A stretch of 64,000 bases of DNA from Firmicutes bacterium HGW-Firmicutes-15 (GCA_002840245.1 PHAA01000009.1:1-64000), one strand, 5' to 3'; counted from the first letter of the stretch, positions 19,592 through 30,362 are shown. Notes: generated by a model not told the origin, from the sequence alone. Program-made: numbers and translations.

Positions 19592-20494
19592 TTAAAACTC
19601 TGGACCGCTCTTCTTGAAGCCCTTACCCAAAACTTCAATAGTTTCATTGATAGTAATAAATGCTTGGGAATCAATCTGAAATACAATTTCTTTTAAGCGT
19701 GGCAGTTGGGTCCTAGCTACGGTAACCATAATGATGTCCCTGGTTTTATCGGTGTAGGCTCCCCGTCCAGCCAGATAAGTACACCCACGATTCAGATTAT
19801 GAAGGATTTCCGCAGCTATATCCGTACATTGTTCGGAAACTATCATAGCTGTTTTGCTCAGATTGGACCCTGTCTGCACGTTGTCTACTACTTTGCTGCT
19901 TACATACATGGATATAGCCGAAAAAAGGGTCAATTCAATATTTGAGGCAAAAAGAAAAACTCCCAGTATTATTAGGTTAATTGAGAAAAAAATGCTGCCG
20001 AAATTATACCCCCAAAAATTACTGATGATCACCGCTATAATATCCATGCCCCCGGACGAACCCTTACTACGCAAGCAGATTCCACTGCCTAAGCCTGAAA
20101 GAACTCCCCCTAGTATGGCCGATAACAGCAGATTGTTTATTCCCAGATCCAAATGCCAGTTCTGAGTAATCCTCAGAAATAGCGTTAGGGCGAGCATTCC
20201 TATGAGACTGTAAAGAGCAAATCGCTTACTAATGAATTTATATCCCATAATAAAAATTGGTATGTTAAGACCTATGTACCACACCCAGATGTCAACACCG
20301 ACAAGAAACTTAAGTATAATAGCAATCCCGGTGACCCCTCCAGTCAAAATGTGAGCCGGAACCAGAATCACTTCTATGGAAAGAGCAAGTATAAAAGATC
20401 CCATCAGAATGCCTAAGATGTCTTGATATGAGATCTTTTCTTTAAATTTTTTCAATTGAGATGCCACTCTACCCATAGGCTCACTTATGTTCAT
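19592..20494 (-). CDS. YitT family protein (DUF161/DUF2179)
   Basis: SKGSSGGMDIIAVIISNFWGYNFGSIFFSINLIIL, C-terminal IIMVTVARTQLPRLKEIVFQIDSQAFITI. Confidence 0.85.
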   Translation of the reverse strand: MNISEPMGRVASQLKKFKEKISYQDILGILMGSFILALSIEVILVPAHILTGGVTGIAIILKFLVGVDIWVWYIGLNIPIFIMGYKFISKRFALYSLIGMLALTLFLRITQNWHLDLGINNLLLSAILGGVLSGLGSGICLRSKGSSGGMDIIAVIISNFWGYNFGSIFFSINLIILGVFLFASNIELTLFSAISMYVSSKVVDNVQTGSNLSKTAMIVSEQCTDIAAEILHNLNRGCTYLAGRGAYTDKTRDIIMVTVARTQLPRLKEIVFQIDSQAFITINETIEVLGKGFKKSGPEF

Positions 20495-20884
20495 AATCTA
20501 CCTCCTCACAAGCGTTAACAACTCGATATCCTACTATAACTAATATCATTCGCAATTTAGTTATTTTCATTACATGTCTTTTGCTTGTGACTATATAGGG
20601 AGGCATTTTGAGTGTGGCGATTTTGCGAGCGTAAGAGAGCAACCGGGTCGGTGCGTGCAAATTAAAGTAAAACCACCTCAGTAGATGGATTAATTGCACC
20701 CAAGCTTTTTAATTTTATGAATATTTACTTACCAAACCTTTAATCAAATCCGAGTAATCTTTTATAATAAATAGATCAAAGTGCTGGCTCAGATAGAAAT
20801 CAGATAATTAAGCTCCCGTTGACCTGATATCGACGAGAACTTAACAAGAATTGTATCGATCATAGTACTCCAGGAAATCCAAGG

Positions 20885-21133
20885 CTATTCATCCTCATTC
20901 CTAGCATCCATATTAATAACTCCTATAGGCTTAAGAGGTGCAACCGTTGATATGGCATGCTTGTACACAAGCTGTTGCCGCCCTTCTAACTCGACAATAA
21001 CTGTAAAGTTATCAAAACCCCTAACCAAACCTTTTAATTGAAATCCGTTTACAAGGAAAATTGTAACCAATATTTTGTCCTTCCTTACCTGATTCAGAAA
21101 GGCATCTTGTAGATTAAACTGGTTCTTGGTCAT
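20885..21133 (-). CDS. hfq: RNA chaperone Hfq
   Basis: [42 protein letters not shown]...[12 protein letters not shown]. Confidence 0.97.
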   Translation of the reverse strand: MTKNQFNLQDAFLNQVRKDKILVTIFLVNGFQLKGLVRGFDNFTVIVELEGRQQLVYKHAISTVAPLKPIGVINMDARNEDE

Positions 21134-21196
21134 AAAGGTAAATCCCCCTATTTATTTATTTTTCCATAAATGTCATAAACAATACCTATTTATATT

Positions 21197-22129
21197 CTAC
21201 ATACTATATAATTGTCCTTCCATAAGATTATAAATTTTTTTCACCAGGATAGCTGGGTTAGAATAATCTGCTACATTAATCCACTGTATGCGTTTGTCTT
21301 TATTAAACCAGGTATATTGCCTCTTAGCATAACGACGGGTCTCCCTCTTAATATCCTGCAGTGTCTCCTGCCAGGTAATCATACCTTCCAGATAACAGTA
21401 AATCTGCTTATAGCCCAGAGCCTTCATAGAATTAAGGGATAAATCATATCCCTTTTCTCTTAGCTCTGCAACTTCCTCAACCAAGCCGTCAGCTATCATT
21501 TTGTCGACTCTTTCCTCAATACGAGCATAGAGCTGGTCTCTTTCCAGGAAAAGTCCTACTACCGAAAGATTATAGGCAAAACGATTCCTGGTCTGAAAAT
21601 CAGAGAAGGCTTGGCCAGTCAGGTCATGAACTTCCAGAGCCCTTATCATTCGCTTTTTATCATTAGGCCCGATTTTCAAGGCATACTCCCTATCAACCAA
21701 CAGGAGCTGCTCATACAGATAATCAATTCCATTTTCCAGACATGCCTGTTCCCATTTACAACGCACTGCCTCTTTGGATTCTATAGGAAAAAAGTCATAA
21801 TCATCTACCACAGCTTGGTAATATAGTCCGGTTCCTCCTACTAGAATAGGAATTTTTCCCCGTTCAGTAATGCTTCTGATTTCCTGCTGAGCCAACTTCT
21901 GGTAGTCTGCTACGGTAAAAATAACATCAGGGTCCACAATGTTAATTAAATGATGGGACGCCATACTTAGCTCTGCAATGCTGGCTTTAGCAGTGCCAAT
22001 ATTCATACCTTTGTAGACCTGCATTGAATCGCAGGATATAATTTCCCCTTTTAATTCTTGCGCCAGGCTTATGGATAGCTCTGTTTTACCGACAGATGTT
22101 GGACCCACCAATGCAGCTAATTTCAACAT
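21197..22129 (-). CDS. miaA: tRNA dimethylallyltransferase
   Basis: LVGPTSVGKTELSI, SCDSMQVYKGMNIGTAK, GGTGLYYQAV, KRETRRYAKRQYTWF. Confidence 0.96.
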   Translation of the reverse strand: MLKLAALVGPTSVGKTELSISLAQELKGEIISCDSMQVYKGMNIGTAKASIAELSMASHHLINIVDPDVIFTVADYQKLAQQEIRSITERGKIPILVGGTGLYYQAVVDDYDFFPIESKEAVRCKWEQACLENGIDYLYEQLLLVDREYALKIGPNDKKRMIRALEVHDLTGQAFSDFQTRNRFAYNLSVVGLFLERDQLYARIEERVDKMIADGLVEEVAELREKGYDLSLNSMKALGYKQIYCYLEGMITWQETLQDIKRETRRYAKRQYTWFNKDKRIQWINVADYSNPAILVKKIYNLMEGQLYSM

Positions 22130-22162
22130 AAAACTCTCCTGTGTTACGACATAAACTTTTGT

Positions 22163-22942
22163 TTAGTTTACTATTATGACCCCATACGCGATGGGGTTAT
22201 GCTTGCTCCCTAGTACTTTTTGGAATCCCAGCCTTTCAATTTCGACACCTTCAAGCAAGGTTTTCAGTACTACGCGTTTTCGGGCTACGCGACAGGCTTC
22301 CTGAATAGTATCTTTATTAAGAGCATCATGATTAGCTAATTTCCTCAGGGGTGAAATAGCTTGACTGCGCCAAATAGGCTTGGTGAACATAGGATCAAAG
22401 TAAACAATATCATAAGACTGATCACCTTGCTGGCGCAAAAACTCTTTATGATCACTATTAATTACCTCTACTCTGTTAATTGCCTGATTCAACCACGCCA
22501 TATTCCCATGGTAAAGTTTCATGCCCCAACCTATTACATGGGCAACTGCGGTTTGGTATTCCAGACCGGTAATTTTACCGGTCTTACTAAAATAGGCAGC
22601 CACAATAGCATCTGCACCCATCCCCAAGGTACAGTCTAGAAAACTGTCTTCCTGGTTCAATTGGCAAGCTTTAATCAATAAGTCTTCCCGACCCTTTTTG
22701 CGATATTCGGCAATCCTGACCTTGGCCATACTAGGATGAAAAAACAACTTCTCATTTTCAACATAAAGAATCGGCCCTTCTGTTTCCCAAACTATAATCC
22801 CTTCTGCGCCATGTTCTGCGGCCAGTTTTGCCAGGCTGCTGCTACGGCGAGGAATATATTCCAGCTGGCTTTCCTTTATAAACTGTGCCATGGTCTCGTT
22901 TACGCTGGCTACGGACTGGGGAGTAGTAACAATATATTTCAT
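22163..22942 (-). CDS. class I SAM-dependent methyltransferase, RsmJ-like
   Basis: DCTLGMGADAIVAAYF, YDIVYFDPMFTKP. Confidence 0.7.
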   Translation of the reverse strand: MKYIVTTPQSVASVNETMAQFIKESQLEYIPRRSSSLAKLAAEHGAEGIIVWETEGPILYVENEKLFFHPSMAKVRIAEYRKKGREDLLIKACQLNQEDSFLDCTLGMGADAIVAAYFSKTGKITGLEYQTAVAHVIGWGMKLYHGNMAWLNQAINRVEVINSDHKEFLRQQGDQSYDIVYFDPMFTKPIWRSQAISPLRKLANHDALNKDTIQEACRVARKRVVLKTLLEGVEIERLGFQKVLGSKHNPIAYGVIIVN

Positions 22943-22944
22943 TA

Positions 22945-24744
22945 TTATTTCCTTTTAAAACGTTTATCTAATTCCTGATGGCTCAACTGAATTATCGTTG
23001 GTCTGCCATGAGGGCAGTTGTTGTAATCATCTACTTGGAGCAGATCGTTTATTATAGCAGCCATTTCCTGCCGGCTTAAGCTCTGCCCTGCTTTAACCGA
23101 ATGCTTACAGGCTATCATGGCAAAAATCTCTTTTTTTAGATCTGCAGGACGTTCATCCTCATTGAGGTCCAATATCTCTTTGATGACCTCAATTTCCTGT
23201 CCCCGCAGAAGAGTTGGAGCCGACCTGATAACAACAGCATTAGAACCTAACGCTTCAATATCAAAACCTATCTCCTGGAGCATTTCCATTTTCACTTCCA
23301 ACCGATCCATCTGAGCTGTAGAGAGGTCAAAAGCGAGCGGAAACGCCAATAATTGAGAATCAGAGGCCATAGAACTACTTTCCAGCAAACGGTTAAAATT
23401 TATTCTTTCATGGGCAGCATGCTGGTCTACCACCCAGAGGGTTTCGTCTTTTTCCAACAGGATATAGGAATTAAAGCATTGTCCAATAACAGCATATTCG
23501 CTAGTATCTGGAGCCAACTCGGTAGGAATCACTCTGTCCACTTCAATTCTGGCTGTTGTTAAACCAGCATCACCAAAAGATAATTTCTGATCACTCACCA
23601 TATCAACTTCTGAAGCCATATAGTTTACATAGGCAGATTTATCAGCAGTTCCCCGACTGGTTAGGGAATGAAATGTAGATTCTAAGTCCGTAATTGCGCT
23701 ACTATCTGAAAACGAGGGTTTCTCTAGTCTATCTCGAATTCCCCGACTGACCATGTGGAAAATAGTTTTTTCATCTCGGAAACGGATTTCTGTTTTCTGG
23801 GGATGTACATTTACATCCACCTCATTACTATCAACCGTGAGAAACAGAATAACCGCCGGGTATTCACGCGAGAGCAGGCGGCCTCGGTAGCCTTCATCCA
23901 CAGCCCTTGCTAACATGGGACTCTTTATAAACCTATTATTGATATAAAAAAACTGGTTCTTACGGTTCATCCGCCGAAATTCCGGTTTGGAAATGAGACC
24001 ATGCAAAGAATAGTTTTCTCCCTCCCACTCTATATCAATAAAGTTGGAGGCAAAATCCTGACCGTAGATAGAAATCACCGTATCCCGAAGCAACCTTAAT
24101 TGTGAGCCATAGCGAACATCAGGCGTACCCGAAGGGTGATTGCCGTTCCCCGGCGTCTTAAAATAAAGCTTTTTCTCATTTGAGAAGGAAAATGAAATAT
24201 CCGGACGGGACAGAGCAAGTTTAGTTATTATTTCATGGATATGAATACCCTCGCTTACGGTGGATTTTAAAAACTTTTTGCGTGCCGGGGTATTGAAAAA
24301 AATATCCCGAACAATAATCTTGGTTCCTGGGGCAGTAGGATAAGGCTCAATCTCCTTAACCTTACCACCTTCCAAAAAAGTTCTAGTTCCAGCGCACGAT
24401 TCACATTGGCTGTATAATTCTATCCTGCTAACGGATGCAATACTAGGCAAAGCTTCTCCTCTAAAACCCATGGTATGAATGCGTAGCAGATCCGATTCGT
24501 CAGATATTTTACTGGTAGCATGACGTTGAAAAGCCAGAGCTACATCAGTAGCAGCAATCCCCGCCCCATTATCCGCAATTTCAATCCGATCGATTCCGCC
24601 TCCGGCAATAACTACGGCAATCCTGCTGCTGCCTGCATCGATAGCATTCTCTACCAATTCCTTTACCACCGAAGCCGGTCTTTCAACAACCTCGCCAGCG
24701 GCAATTTTATTAATCAGCCTATCATCCAGAAGCTTAATTGCCAT
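22945..24744 (-). CDS. mutL: DNA mismatch repair protein MutL
   Basis: MAIKLLDDRLINKIAAGEVVERPASVVKELVENAIDAGSS; GFRGEALPSIASV; start moved to the canonical MAIKLLDD. Confidence 0.96.
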   Translation of the reverse strand: MAIKLLDDRLINKIAAGEVVERPASVVKELVENAIDAGSSRIAVVIAGGGIDRIEIADNGAGIAATDVALAFQRHATSKISDESDLLRIHTMGFRGEALPSIASVSRIELYSQCESCAGTRTFLEGGKVKEIEPYPTAPGTKIIVRDIFFNTPARKKFLKSTVSEGIHIHEIITKLALSRPDISFSFSNEKKLYFKTPGNGNHPSGTPDVRYGSQLRLLRDTVISIYGQDFASNFIDIEWEGENYSLHGLISKPEFRRMNRKNQFFYINNRFIKSPMLARAVDEGYRGRLLSREYPAVILFLTVDSNEVDVNVHPQKTEIRFRDEKTIFHMVSRGIRDRLEKPSFSDSSAITDLESTFHSLTSRGTADKSAYVNYMASEVDMVSDQKLSFGDAGLTTARIEVDRVIPTELAPDTSEYAVIGQCFNSYILLEKDETLWVVDQHAAHERINFNRLLESSSMASDSQLLAFPLAFDLSTAQMDRLEVKMEMLQEIGFDIEALGSNAVVIRSAPTLLRGQEIEVIKEILDLNEDERPADLKKEIFAMIACKHSVKAGQSLSRQEMAAIINDLLQVDDYNNCPHGRPTIIQLSHQELDKRFKRK

Positions 24745-24745
24745 C

Positions 24746-26095
24746 TTATAAAACCGTTTCCAAACTGAGGGCAGATTCCAATGACTTATATACATCTTTG
24801 ACCCGGTCCTGTAAATATACATAGTTATACTTATTGCGACTTCCGGTCATATCTTCATAAAGCTTTTGAGCCTCTGCCTGGCAATCAGGGCAGCCGTAGC
24901 TGGGTACGCTTAGGCAGTATACCCGATTTAAACCCCACCTGGGATGCTGCGCGCTGGATTCTATTACCCGGTAACCTGCACAGTGTTCACACATGCGTAA
25001 CTGGGTGGATTGTTCCTCATGAATGCCATCGGTGTCATAGAATATACTTTTGTAATAGGTGTACATCTTTTTGTGTTCCAGTCGGTTCCGGGCGATAACT
25101 TCTTCCCGCTGCCTGAAGTTGGCCAGCTGGGTCGCTACCAATTTCTCTATATATTGCATGTTCTGGGAGGATTCTTTGAAACGGGTCGGAGAGTAATCGG
25201 GCTCTCTGAGATTAGAGTAGTCTATCCCGGCCATGGCCATGATTATACCCATGTTTACATAGGGCAAAGCCGTTTCGACTGAATAACCTCCTTCTAACAC
25301 TGCGATGTCCGGGGCTAATTTGCTGTTAAGGATCGCATAGCCCTGGGCTGAAAAGCACATATTAGCCAGAGGGTCGCTGTAATGGTTATCCTGACCGGCA
25401 GAATTCACTACCAGTTCAGGCTTAAATTCATCTAAGATTGGCAAGACCAGATTATCGAGCACATAATGAATTCCCATATCGGTCGTGCGTGGCGGCAGGG
25501 GGATATTAATAGTTGAGCCATAAGCCAACGGTCCTCCTAACTCCTCAATAAAGCCAGTTCCCGGATACAGAGTTCTGCCGTCCTGATGAAAAGATATAAA
25601 CAGAATATCGGGATCATGCCAAAACATTTCCTGGGTTCCATCTCCATGGTGTACATCCGTATCCACAATCGCAATCTTACGCAGGCCATATTTCTTGCGC
25701 AGGTATTCAACCATGATCGCTTCATTGTTTATGTTGCAAAAGCCTCGATTTCCATGCGCTACCGTCATGGCATGATGACCGGGTGGTCTCACTAAAGCAA
25801 AACCATTCTTCACCTCACCCTTCATTACCGCATCAGCTATAACCAGAGATGATCCAGCTGATACCAGGTGAGCCTCCGTTATCTGCGCATCAACGTCAGG
25901 AACACAAAAGTGAACCCGGGCAATATCTTTTCTCTCCGCCATGCGCGGTTTATATTCCCTGATCTGAGGCAGATCCATAATGCCCTCTTCAAATATCTGA
26001 TCGCGCGTGTAAAGAAGCCGTTCCTCCCTTTCGGGATGGGTTGGAGATATAGCCCAGTCAAAAGCCGGAAAAAAGATTAAGCCGGTTGGTTTCAT
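24746..26095 (-). CDS. histone deacetylase/AcuC-family protein with C-terminal Cys-rich (zinc-ribbon-like) extension
   Basis: RPPGHHAMTVAHGNRGFCNINNEAIM, DTDVHHGDGTQEMF, SFHQDGRTLYPGTG; C-terminal CEHC...CLSVPSYGCPDC. Confidence 0.88.
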   Translation of the reverse strand: MKPTGLIFFPAFDWAISPTHPEREERLLYTRDQIFEEGIMDLPQIREYKPRMAERKDIARVHFCVPDVDAQITEAHLVSAGSSLVIADAVMKGEVKNGFALVRPPGHHAMTVAHGNRGFCNINNEAIMVEYLRKKYGLRKIAIVDTDVHHGDGTQEMFWHDPDILFISFHQDGRTLYPGTGFIEELGGPLAYGSTINIPLPPRTTDMGIHYVLDNLVLPILDEFKPELVVNSAGQDNHYSDPLANMCFSAQGYAILNSKLAPDIAVLEGGYSVETALPYVNMGIIMAMAGIDYSNLREPDYSPTRFKESSQNMQYIEKLVATQLANFRQREEVIARNRLEHKKMYTYYKSIFYDTDGIHEEQSTQLRMCEHCAGYRVIESSAQHPRWGLNRVYCLSVPSYGCPDCQAEAQKLYEDMTGSRNKYNYVYLQDRVKDVYKSLESALSLETVL

Positions 26096-27774
26096 CTGCT
26101 CACCCCCTGATATTCTTCAATAAAGCCGGGTGATATTTGTACCCCTACGTCAAATATCTTCCCCACAGTATCCCATCCTCTGATTACATTAAACTGTTCT
26201 TCCAGGTAAAATTCGGCCTCCCCAGCATACTGCTCCATGCCTCTGGACTTCGCAATCTCTACTAAATGATGCTGAGCTAGCTCTTTAGCATCTTTCATTT
26301 GAAAGGATCGTCCTGCTGGGATACTGCCGCTTAAACCATCCTGATCTATGGCGAAAACCTTATTCTGAGTATCTATATGAACCTGTAATGCCAAAGTGGG
26401 ACGAGCAACACAGGCCCCCAGAGCATTTGCAACCGCTGCATATTTGGGTATTCTGCACTCTACTTGCATACGCCCAGCCAGACCCGGTACAATTGCTGCC
26501 GAAGCAGCGCCTATTCCTATAAGCTCCTCTACATCGAACTTACGACCATGAACTACCTCCCATACCCGGTAGGCTGGCTCATTTTCCCATTCCATGAACA
26601 TCTCCTGGATGGCTTCCTGAATGCGATTAAATACTGTATCCTCTACCGCTCGGCACAGCGTTTCCATATCAATTCCAGTACCTTTAATAAGCTCAGCTAG
26701 TTTTTGGCTTGATTGCAGCGCCACCCCAATCCCGAGTTGGTATTTCTGATTGAAAACATCGGTAACGGTAGGATAATCTCCTCCAAAACAGGCCGCGGCT
26801 CCCCTTCGTCTGCTCAGAACATTAATATTGCCCTGGTCAATACTTATGGGACTATCTCCCCCCATGGGGATAGAACGCACCGAAAATGCGTTGATGTGAG
26901 TATAATGCCCTTGAATAGTGGCACCCTTAGACGCATACAGAGGATGTCCACCTATTAAGAGCGATATATCTACAGTCGTGCCACCAATATCAAGTACTAC
27001 TGAATTCTTGGGATTCATAGTCAAAGCTTTCCCCCCCATAGTACTGGCAGCAGGACCGGTAAAAACCGTCTCACAGGGCTTGGAGCGCGATATTTGTAGA
27101 GGCATGGTGCCTCCATCTGCCTTTAAAATATCAACTTGTGTTTGAATTCCTCTCTCAGCCAATGCCTTTTCTATCTCGCTGGCAAAATCCTCCCAGGTTG
27201 ATTGGGTCATCACCGAATAATAGGTGGTCACTATTCGACGGAGAAAATTAAGCTGCCCAGCTGTCTCGCTGCCAATGGCTACTTCCATCTGAGGATCCCT
27301 TTTCATTATAATTTTGCGAACCTCTTGCTCCTGACTACTATTACGGTTGGAGAATTTACCAACTACCGCGATTTTTTTGATACCCCGCACTTTAATAGCA
27401 TCGACCGCCTTTTCCACCTCTGCCTTGTCAATAGCTTCTAGTTCCCGACCTCTAAAATCAACGCTTCCTTTTAAGAAAAAGGTATCATTAAATAAACGGT
27501 AAGTATCTAATGGTAATCCCGGCCCAGGCAACAAGAGCAAAGCTGTTTTATCCCCACTATCGGTAGCCAGCAGGTTGGTTACCAGAGTAGTACTAAAAAC
27601 AATTCTGTGAATTTTCGCCCCAGCTGAAGCTGTCAACAAATCATCCAAGACCTTTAGCAGCGTGGTCTTCAAGTTTTGCTGATCAGTAGGTTGTTTTACC
27701 GAGGTGACTACTGCCTGCCCATCGAATAAAACCCCATCGGTAAAAGTTCCGCCGACATCAATACCTATCAACAT
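26092..27774 (-). CDS. hydantoinase/oxoprolinase family protein
   Basis: MLIGIDVGGTFTDGVLFDG, VFTGPAASTMGGKAL, VVLDIGGTTVDISLLIGG. Confidence 0.9.
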   Translation of the reverse strand: MLIGIDVGGTFTDGVLFDGQAVVTSVKQPTDQQNLKTTLLKVLDDLLTASAGAKIHRIVFSTTLVTNLLATDSGDKTALLLLPGPGLPLDTYRLFNDTFFLKGSVDFRGRELEAIDKAEVEKAVDAIKVRGIKKIAVVGKFSNRNSSQEQEVRKIIMKRDPQMEVAIGSETAGQLNFLRRIVTTYYSVMTQSTWEDFASEIEKALAERGIQTQVDILKADGGTMPLQISRSKPCETVFTGPAASTMGGKALTMNPKNSVVLDIGGTTVDISLLIGGHPLYASKGATIQGHYTHINAFSVRSIPMGGDSPISIDQGNINVLSRRRGAAACFGGDYPTVTDVFNQKYQLGIGVALQSSQKLAELIKGTGIDMETLCRAVEDTVFNRIQEAIQEMFMEWENEPAYRVWEVVHGRKFDVEELIGIGAASAAIVPGLAGRMQVECRIPKYAAVANALGACVARPTLALQVHIDTQNKVFAIDQDGLSGSIPAGRSFQMKDAKELAQHHLVEIAKSRGMEQYAGEAEFYLEEQFNVIRGWDTVGKIFDVGVQISPGFIEEYQGVSR

Positions 27775-27788
27775 TTAACCATACCCCC

Positions 27789-30362
27789 CTACTTTCCTGC
27801 ATGTTCTTTCCACCGGTACAATGTCATTAATGCATCACGAGGACTAAGACTATCTATATTAAGCTGTTCCAGTTCAACCAGAACCATGTTTCTATCATCT
27901 TGAAAAAGGCTCATTTGTTCAAGTCCAGACTTCGGTTTATGACCTTCATCTATTTCCAGACCGCCCAAAATATCATAGGCCCTGGTAATAATACTGTTCG
28001 GAATCCCTGCCAATTTGGCCACATGGATGCCATAACTCTTGTCAGCCTTGCCTGGCAATACCTTTTTGAGGAAGCTAACCACTTCCCCGGATTCCAGTAC
28101 CGATACAGATAGGTTGAAGATACCCGAACGGCTGTCTGCCAAACGCGTCAATTCGTGGTAATGGGTTGCAAAAAGAGTTTTAGCCTCGATTTTATCGTGT
28201 ATAAATTCACTAGCTGCTTGGGCTATACTCAAACCATCATAGGTACTTGTCCCTCGACCAATTTCATCAAGTATAACCAGGCTGTTCTTACTAGCGCTGT
28301 TTATTATCTTGGCAAGTTCAAGCATCTCCATCATAAATGTGCTTTGACCTGCAGCCAGGTCGTCCGAAGCGCCAACGCGGGTGAAAACACGGTCTACTAT
28401 ACCAATTCTAGCCTCATCAGCAGGAACAAAGCTACCCATCTGCGCCATGATGGTCAAAATAGCAGTCTGCCGCATATAGGTGCTTTTTCCACCCATGTTA
28501 GGCCCGGTGATAATTGCAAAGCGATATGTATGATTATCCAATTTAATATCATTAGGGACAAATCGTGCATCTTGCAGAGATTTTTCTACCACCGGATGGC
28601 GTCCTGCTTTGATCTCAATTTTACCATCCTGGCTTAAAACCGGACGTACATAATCATTAAGATAAGCCACTTGGGCAAGGGAAGCCAAAATATCTAAAAC
28701 AGCTACTGAACCTGCGCTATCCAGGATAGATGATATATAGTTTTGAAGATTGTCGCGTATTTCCAGGAAACAGTTATATTCCAGTTCATATAGTTTTTCC
28801 CTGGCGCCAAGTATTTTTTCTTCATAGTTCTTTAATTCTTCATTTATAAAACGCTCGGCATTGACCAGGGTCTGCTTTCTTATGTAATCCTGAGGAATCG
28901 AGGTGCGATTGCTATTGCCGATTTCTATATAATAGCCAAATACTCGGTTAAAACCTATTTTTAACGATTTAATGCCGGTGCGTTCTTTTTCTCGATTTTC
29001 AAAATCAATCAGCCATGTTTTTCCCTGTGAAGCCAATCGTTTAAACTCATCAATTTCCTCATGGTAACCCTCTTTTATGATTCCACCTTCTTTTATAGAC
29101 ATGGGTGGATCATCGTGAATGGCCTTATCAAGGATTTCATAAACCTCCAGCAGCGGGTCAAGCTGAGCAATTTCCAAAAGTAAAGAGCCCTTACAGTATC
29201 CTAATATTTCCTTAATGACCGGGAGTACCCCCAGAGAATTCTTTAAAGCCAGCAAATCTCTCGGGCTTACTATTCCGCTGCCCAGTTTACCCGCCAACCG
29301 CTCCAGATCATAAATCTTATTCAGCAATTCGCGACTTTCCTGACGCAGTTTCAGTCCATTCAGCAATTCTTCCACTGAATCCAAGCGCCGGTTCAGCTGT
29401 TCAATATCCATCAAAGGCTGTTCCACCCATTTTCTCATGGACCTTTTACCCATAGGGGTACGGCATTGATCCAGAATTGCCAGCAGGGATCCCTCCTTCC
29501 TTCCATCTCGGAGGGAAGAAGTGAGTTCTAAGTTCCGGCGGGTAAAAGCGTCCAATTCCATGAAACTTCTGTTCTGATATACGGAAATGTTCTGAATATG
29601 ATTTAGCCTCGATTTTTGCGTTTTGTACAAAAAAGATATGATGGCTCCTGCTGCCATTACTCCAGCGGTATAATCCTTTAACCCGTATCCATCCAAGCTA
29701 GCTACGCTGAAATGCTGTATTAATACTTGCCGGGCTTCTTCCAATGTCGTCATACCTTCATTTATTCTCGTAAATAACATGTCCTTGCGGGAGAAATCAT
29801 CCTGCCACAGAGAGTCCAAGATACTTGCTGCTGGTAAAAGGCATTCTGCCGGTTCCACCCTCTGTAACTCGCTATCCAGAATGGCTTGGCTATCAGAACC
29901 GCTCATCTCCGTCACCCAAAAAGATCCTGTGGAAATATCAATATAGGCAAAGCCAATCAATTCTTCTACAACAATGACTGCAGCCAGGTAATTATTTCTG
30001 CCCTCATCCAGCATCATATCGTCCAATATGGTTCCCGGCGTAATGATTCTGGTAACTTCCCGTTTAACGATACCAATTGCTTGTTTGGGATCTTCAACCT
30101 GGTCGCATATGGCAACTTTGTACCCCTTGCCTATAAGACGGGCTATGTAGTTATTAACCGCATGATGAGGCACCCCGCACATTGGAATTTTCGTGCCCCC
30201 TCCATCTCGGGCAGTCAGAACAATCTCCAGCTCCCTCGAAGCGATCTGGGCATCCTCAAAAAACATCTCATAAAAATCACCCAGGCGAAAGAGAAGAATT
30301 GAATCCTGCTGGTCTTTTTTAATGCTCAAATATTGTTCTATCATGGGCGTATAACCTGCCAC
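27789..30362 (-). CDS. mutS: DNA mismatch repair protein MutS
   Basis: TPMIEQYLSIKKDQQDSILLFRLGDFYEMF, ITGPNMGGKSTYMRQ, LDEIGRGTSTYDGLSIA, FATHYHELT. Confidence 0.97.
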   Translation of the reverse strand: MAGYTPMIEQYLSIKKDQQDSILLFRLGDFYEMFFEDAQIASRELEIVLTARDGGGTKIPMCGVPHHAVNNYIARLIGKGYKVAICDQVEDPKQAIGIVKREVTRIITPGTILDDMMLDEGRNNYLAAVIVVEELIGFAYIDISTGSFWVTEMSGSDSQAILDSELQRVEPAECLLPAASILDSLWQDDFSRKDMLFTRINEGMTTLEEARQVLIQHFSVASLDGYGLKDYTAGVMAAGAIISFLYKTQKSRLNHIQNISVYQNRSFMELDAFTRRNLELTSSLRDGRKEGSLLAILDQCRTPMGKRSMRKWVEQPLMDIEQLNRRLDSVEELLNGLKLRQESRELLNKIYDLERLAGKLGSGIVSPRDLLALKNSLGVLPVIKEILGYCKGSLLLEIAQLDPLLEVYEILDKAIHDDPPMSIKEGGIIKEGYHEEIDEFKRLASQGKTWLIDFENREKERTGIKSLKIGFNRVFGYYIEIGNSNRTSIPQDYIRKQTLVNAERFINEELKNYEEKILGAREKLYELEYNCFLEIRDNLQNYISSILDSAGSVAVLDILASLAQVAYLNDYVRPVLSQDGKIEIKAGRHPVVEKSLQDARFVPNDIKLDNHTYRFAIITGPNMGGKSTYMRQTAILTIMAQMGSFVPADEARIGIVDRVFTRVGASDDLAAGQSTFMMEMLELAKIINSASKNSLVILDEIGRGTSTYDGLSIAQAASEFIHDKIEAKTLFATHYHELTRLADSRSGIFNLSVSVLESGEVVSFLKKVLPGKADKSYGIHVAKLAGIPNSIITRAYDILGGLEIDEGHKPKSGLEQMSLFQDDRNMVLVELEQLNIDSLSPRDALMTLYRWKEHAGK

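Noticed and set aside
28155-28637. 160-aa plus-strand ORF antisense to mutS
   Set aside because: Shadow ORF on a confidently assigned gene; no family features.
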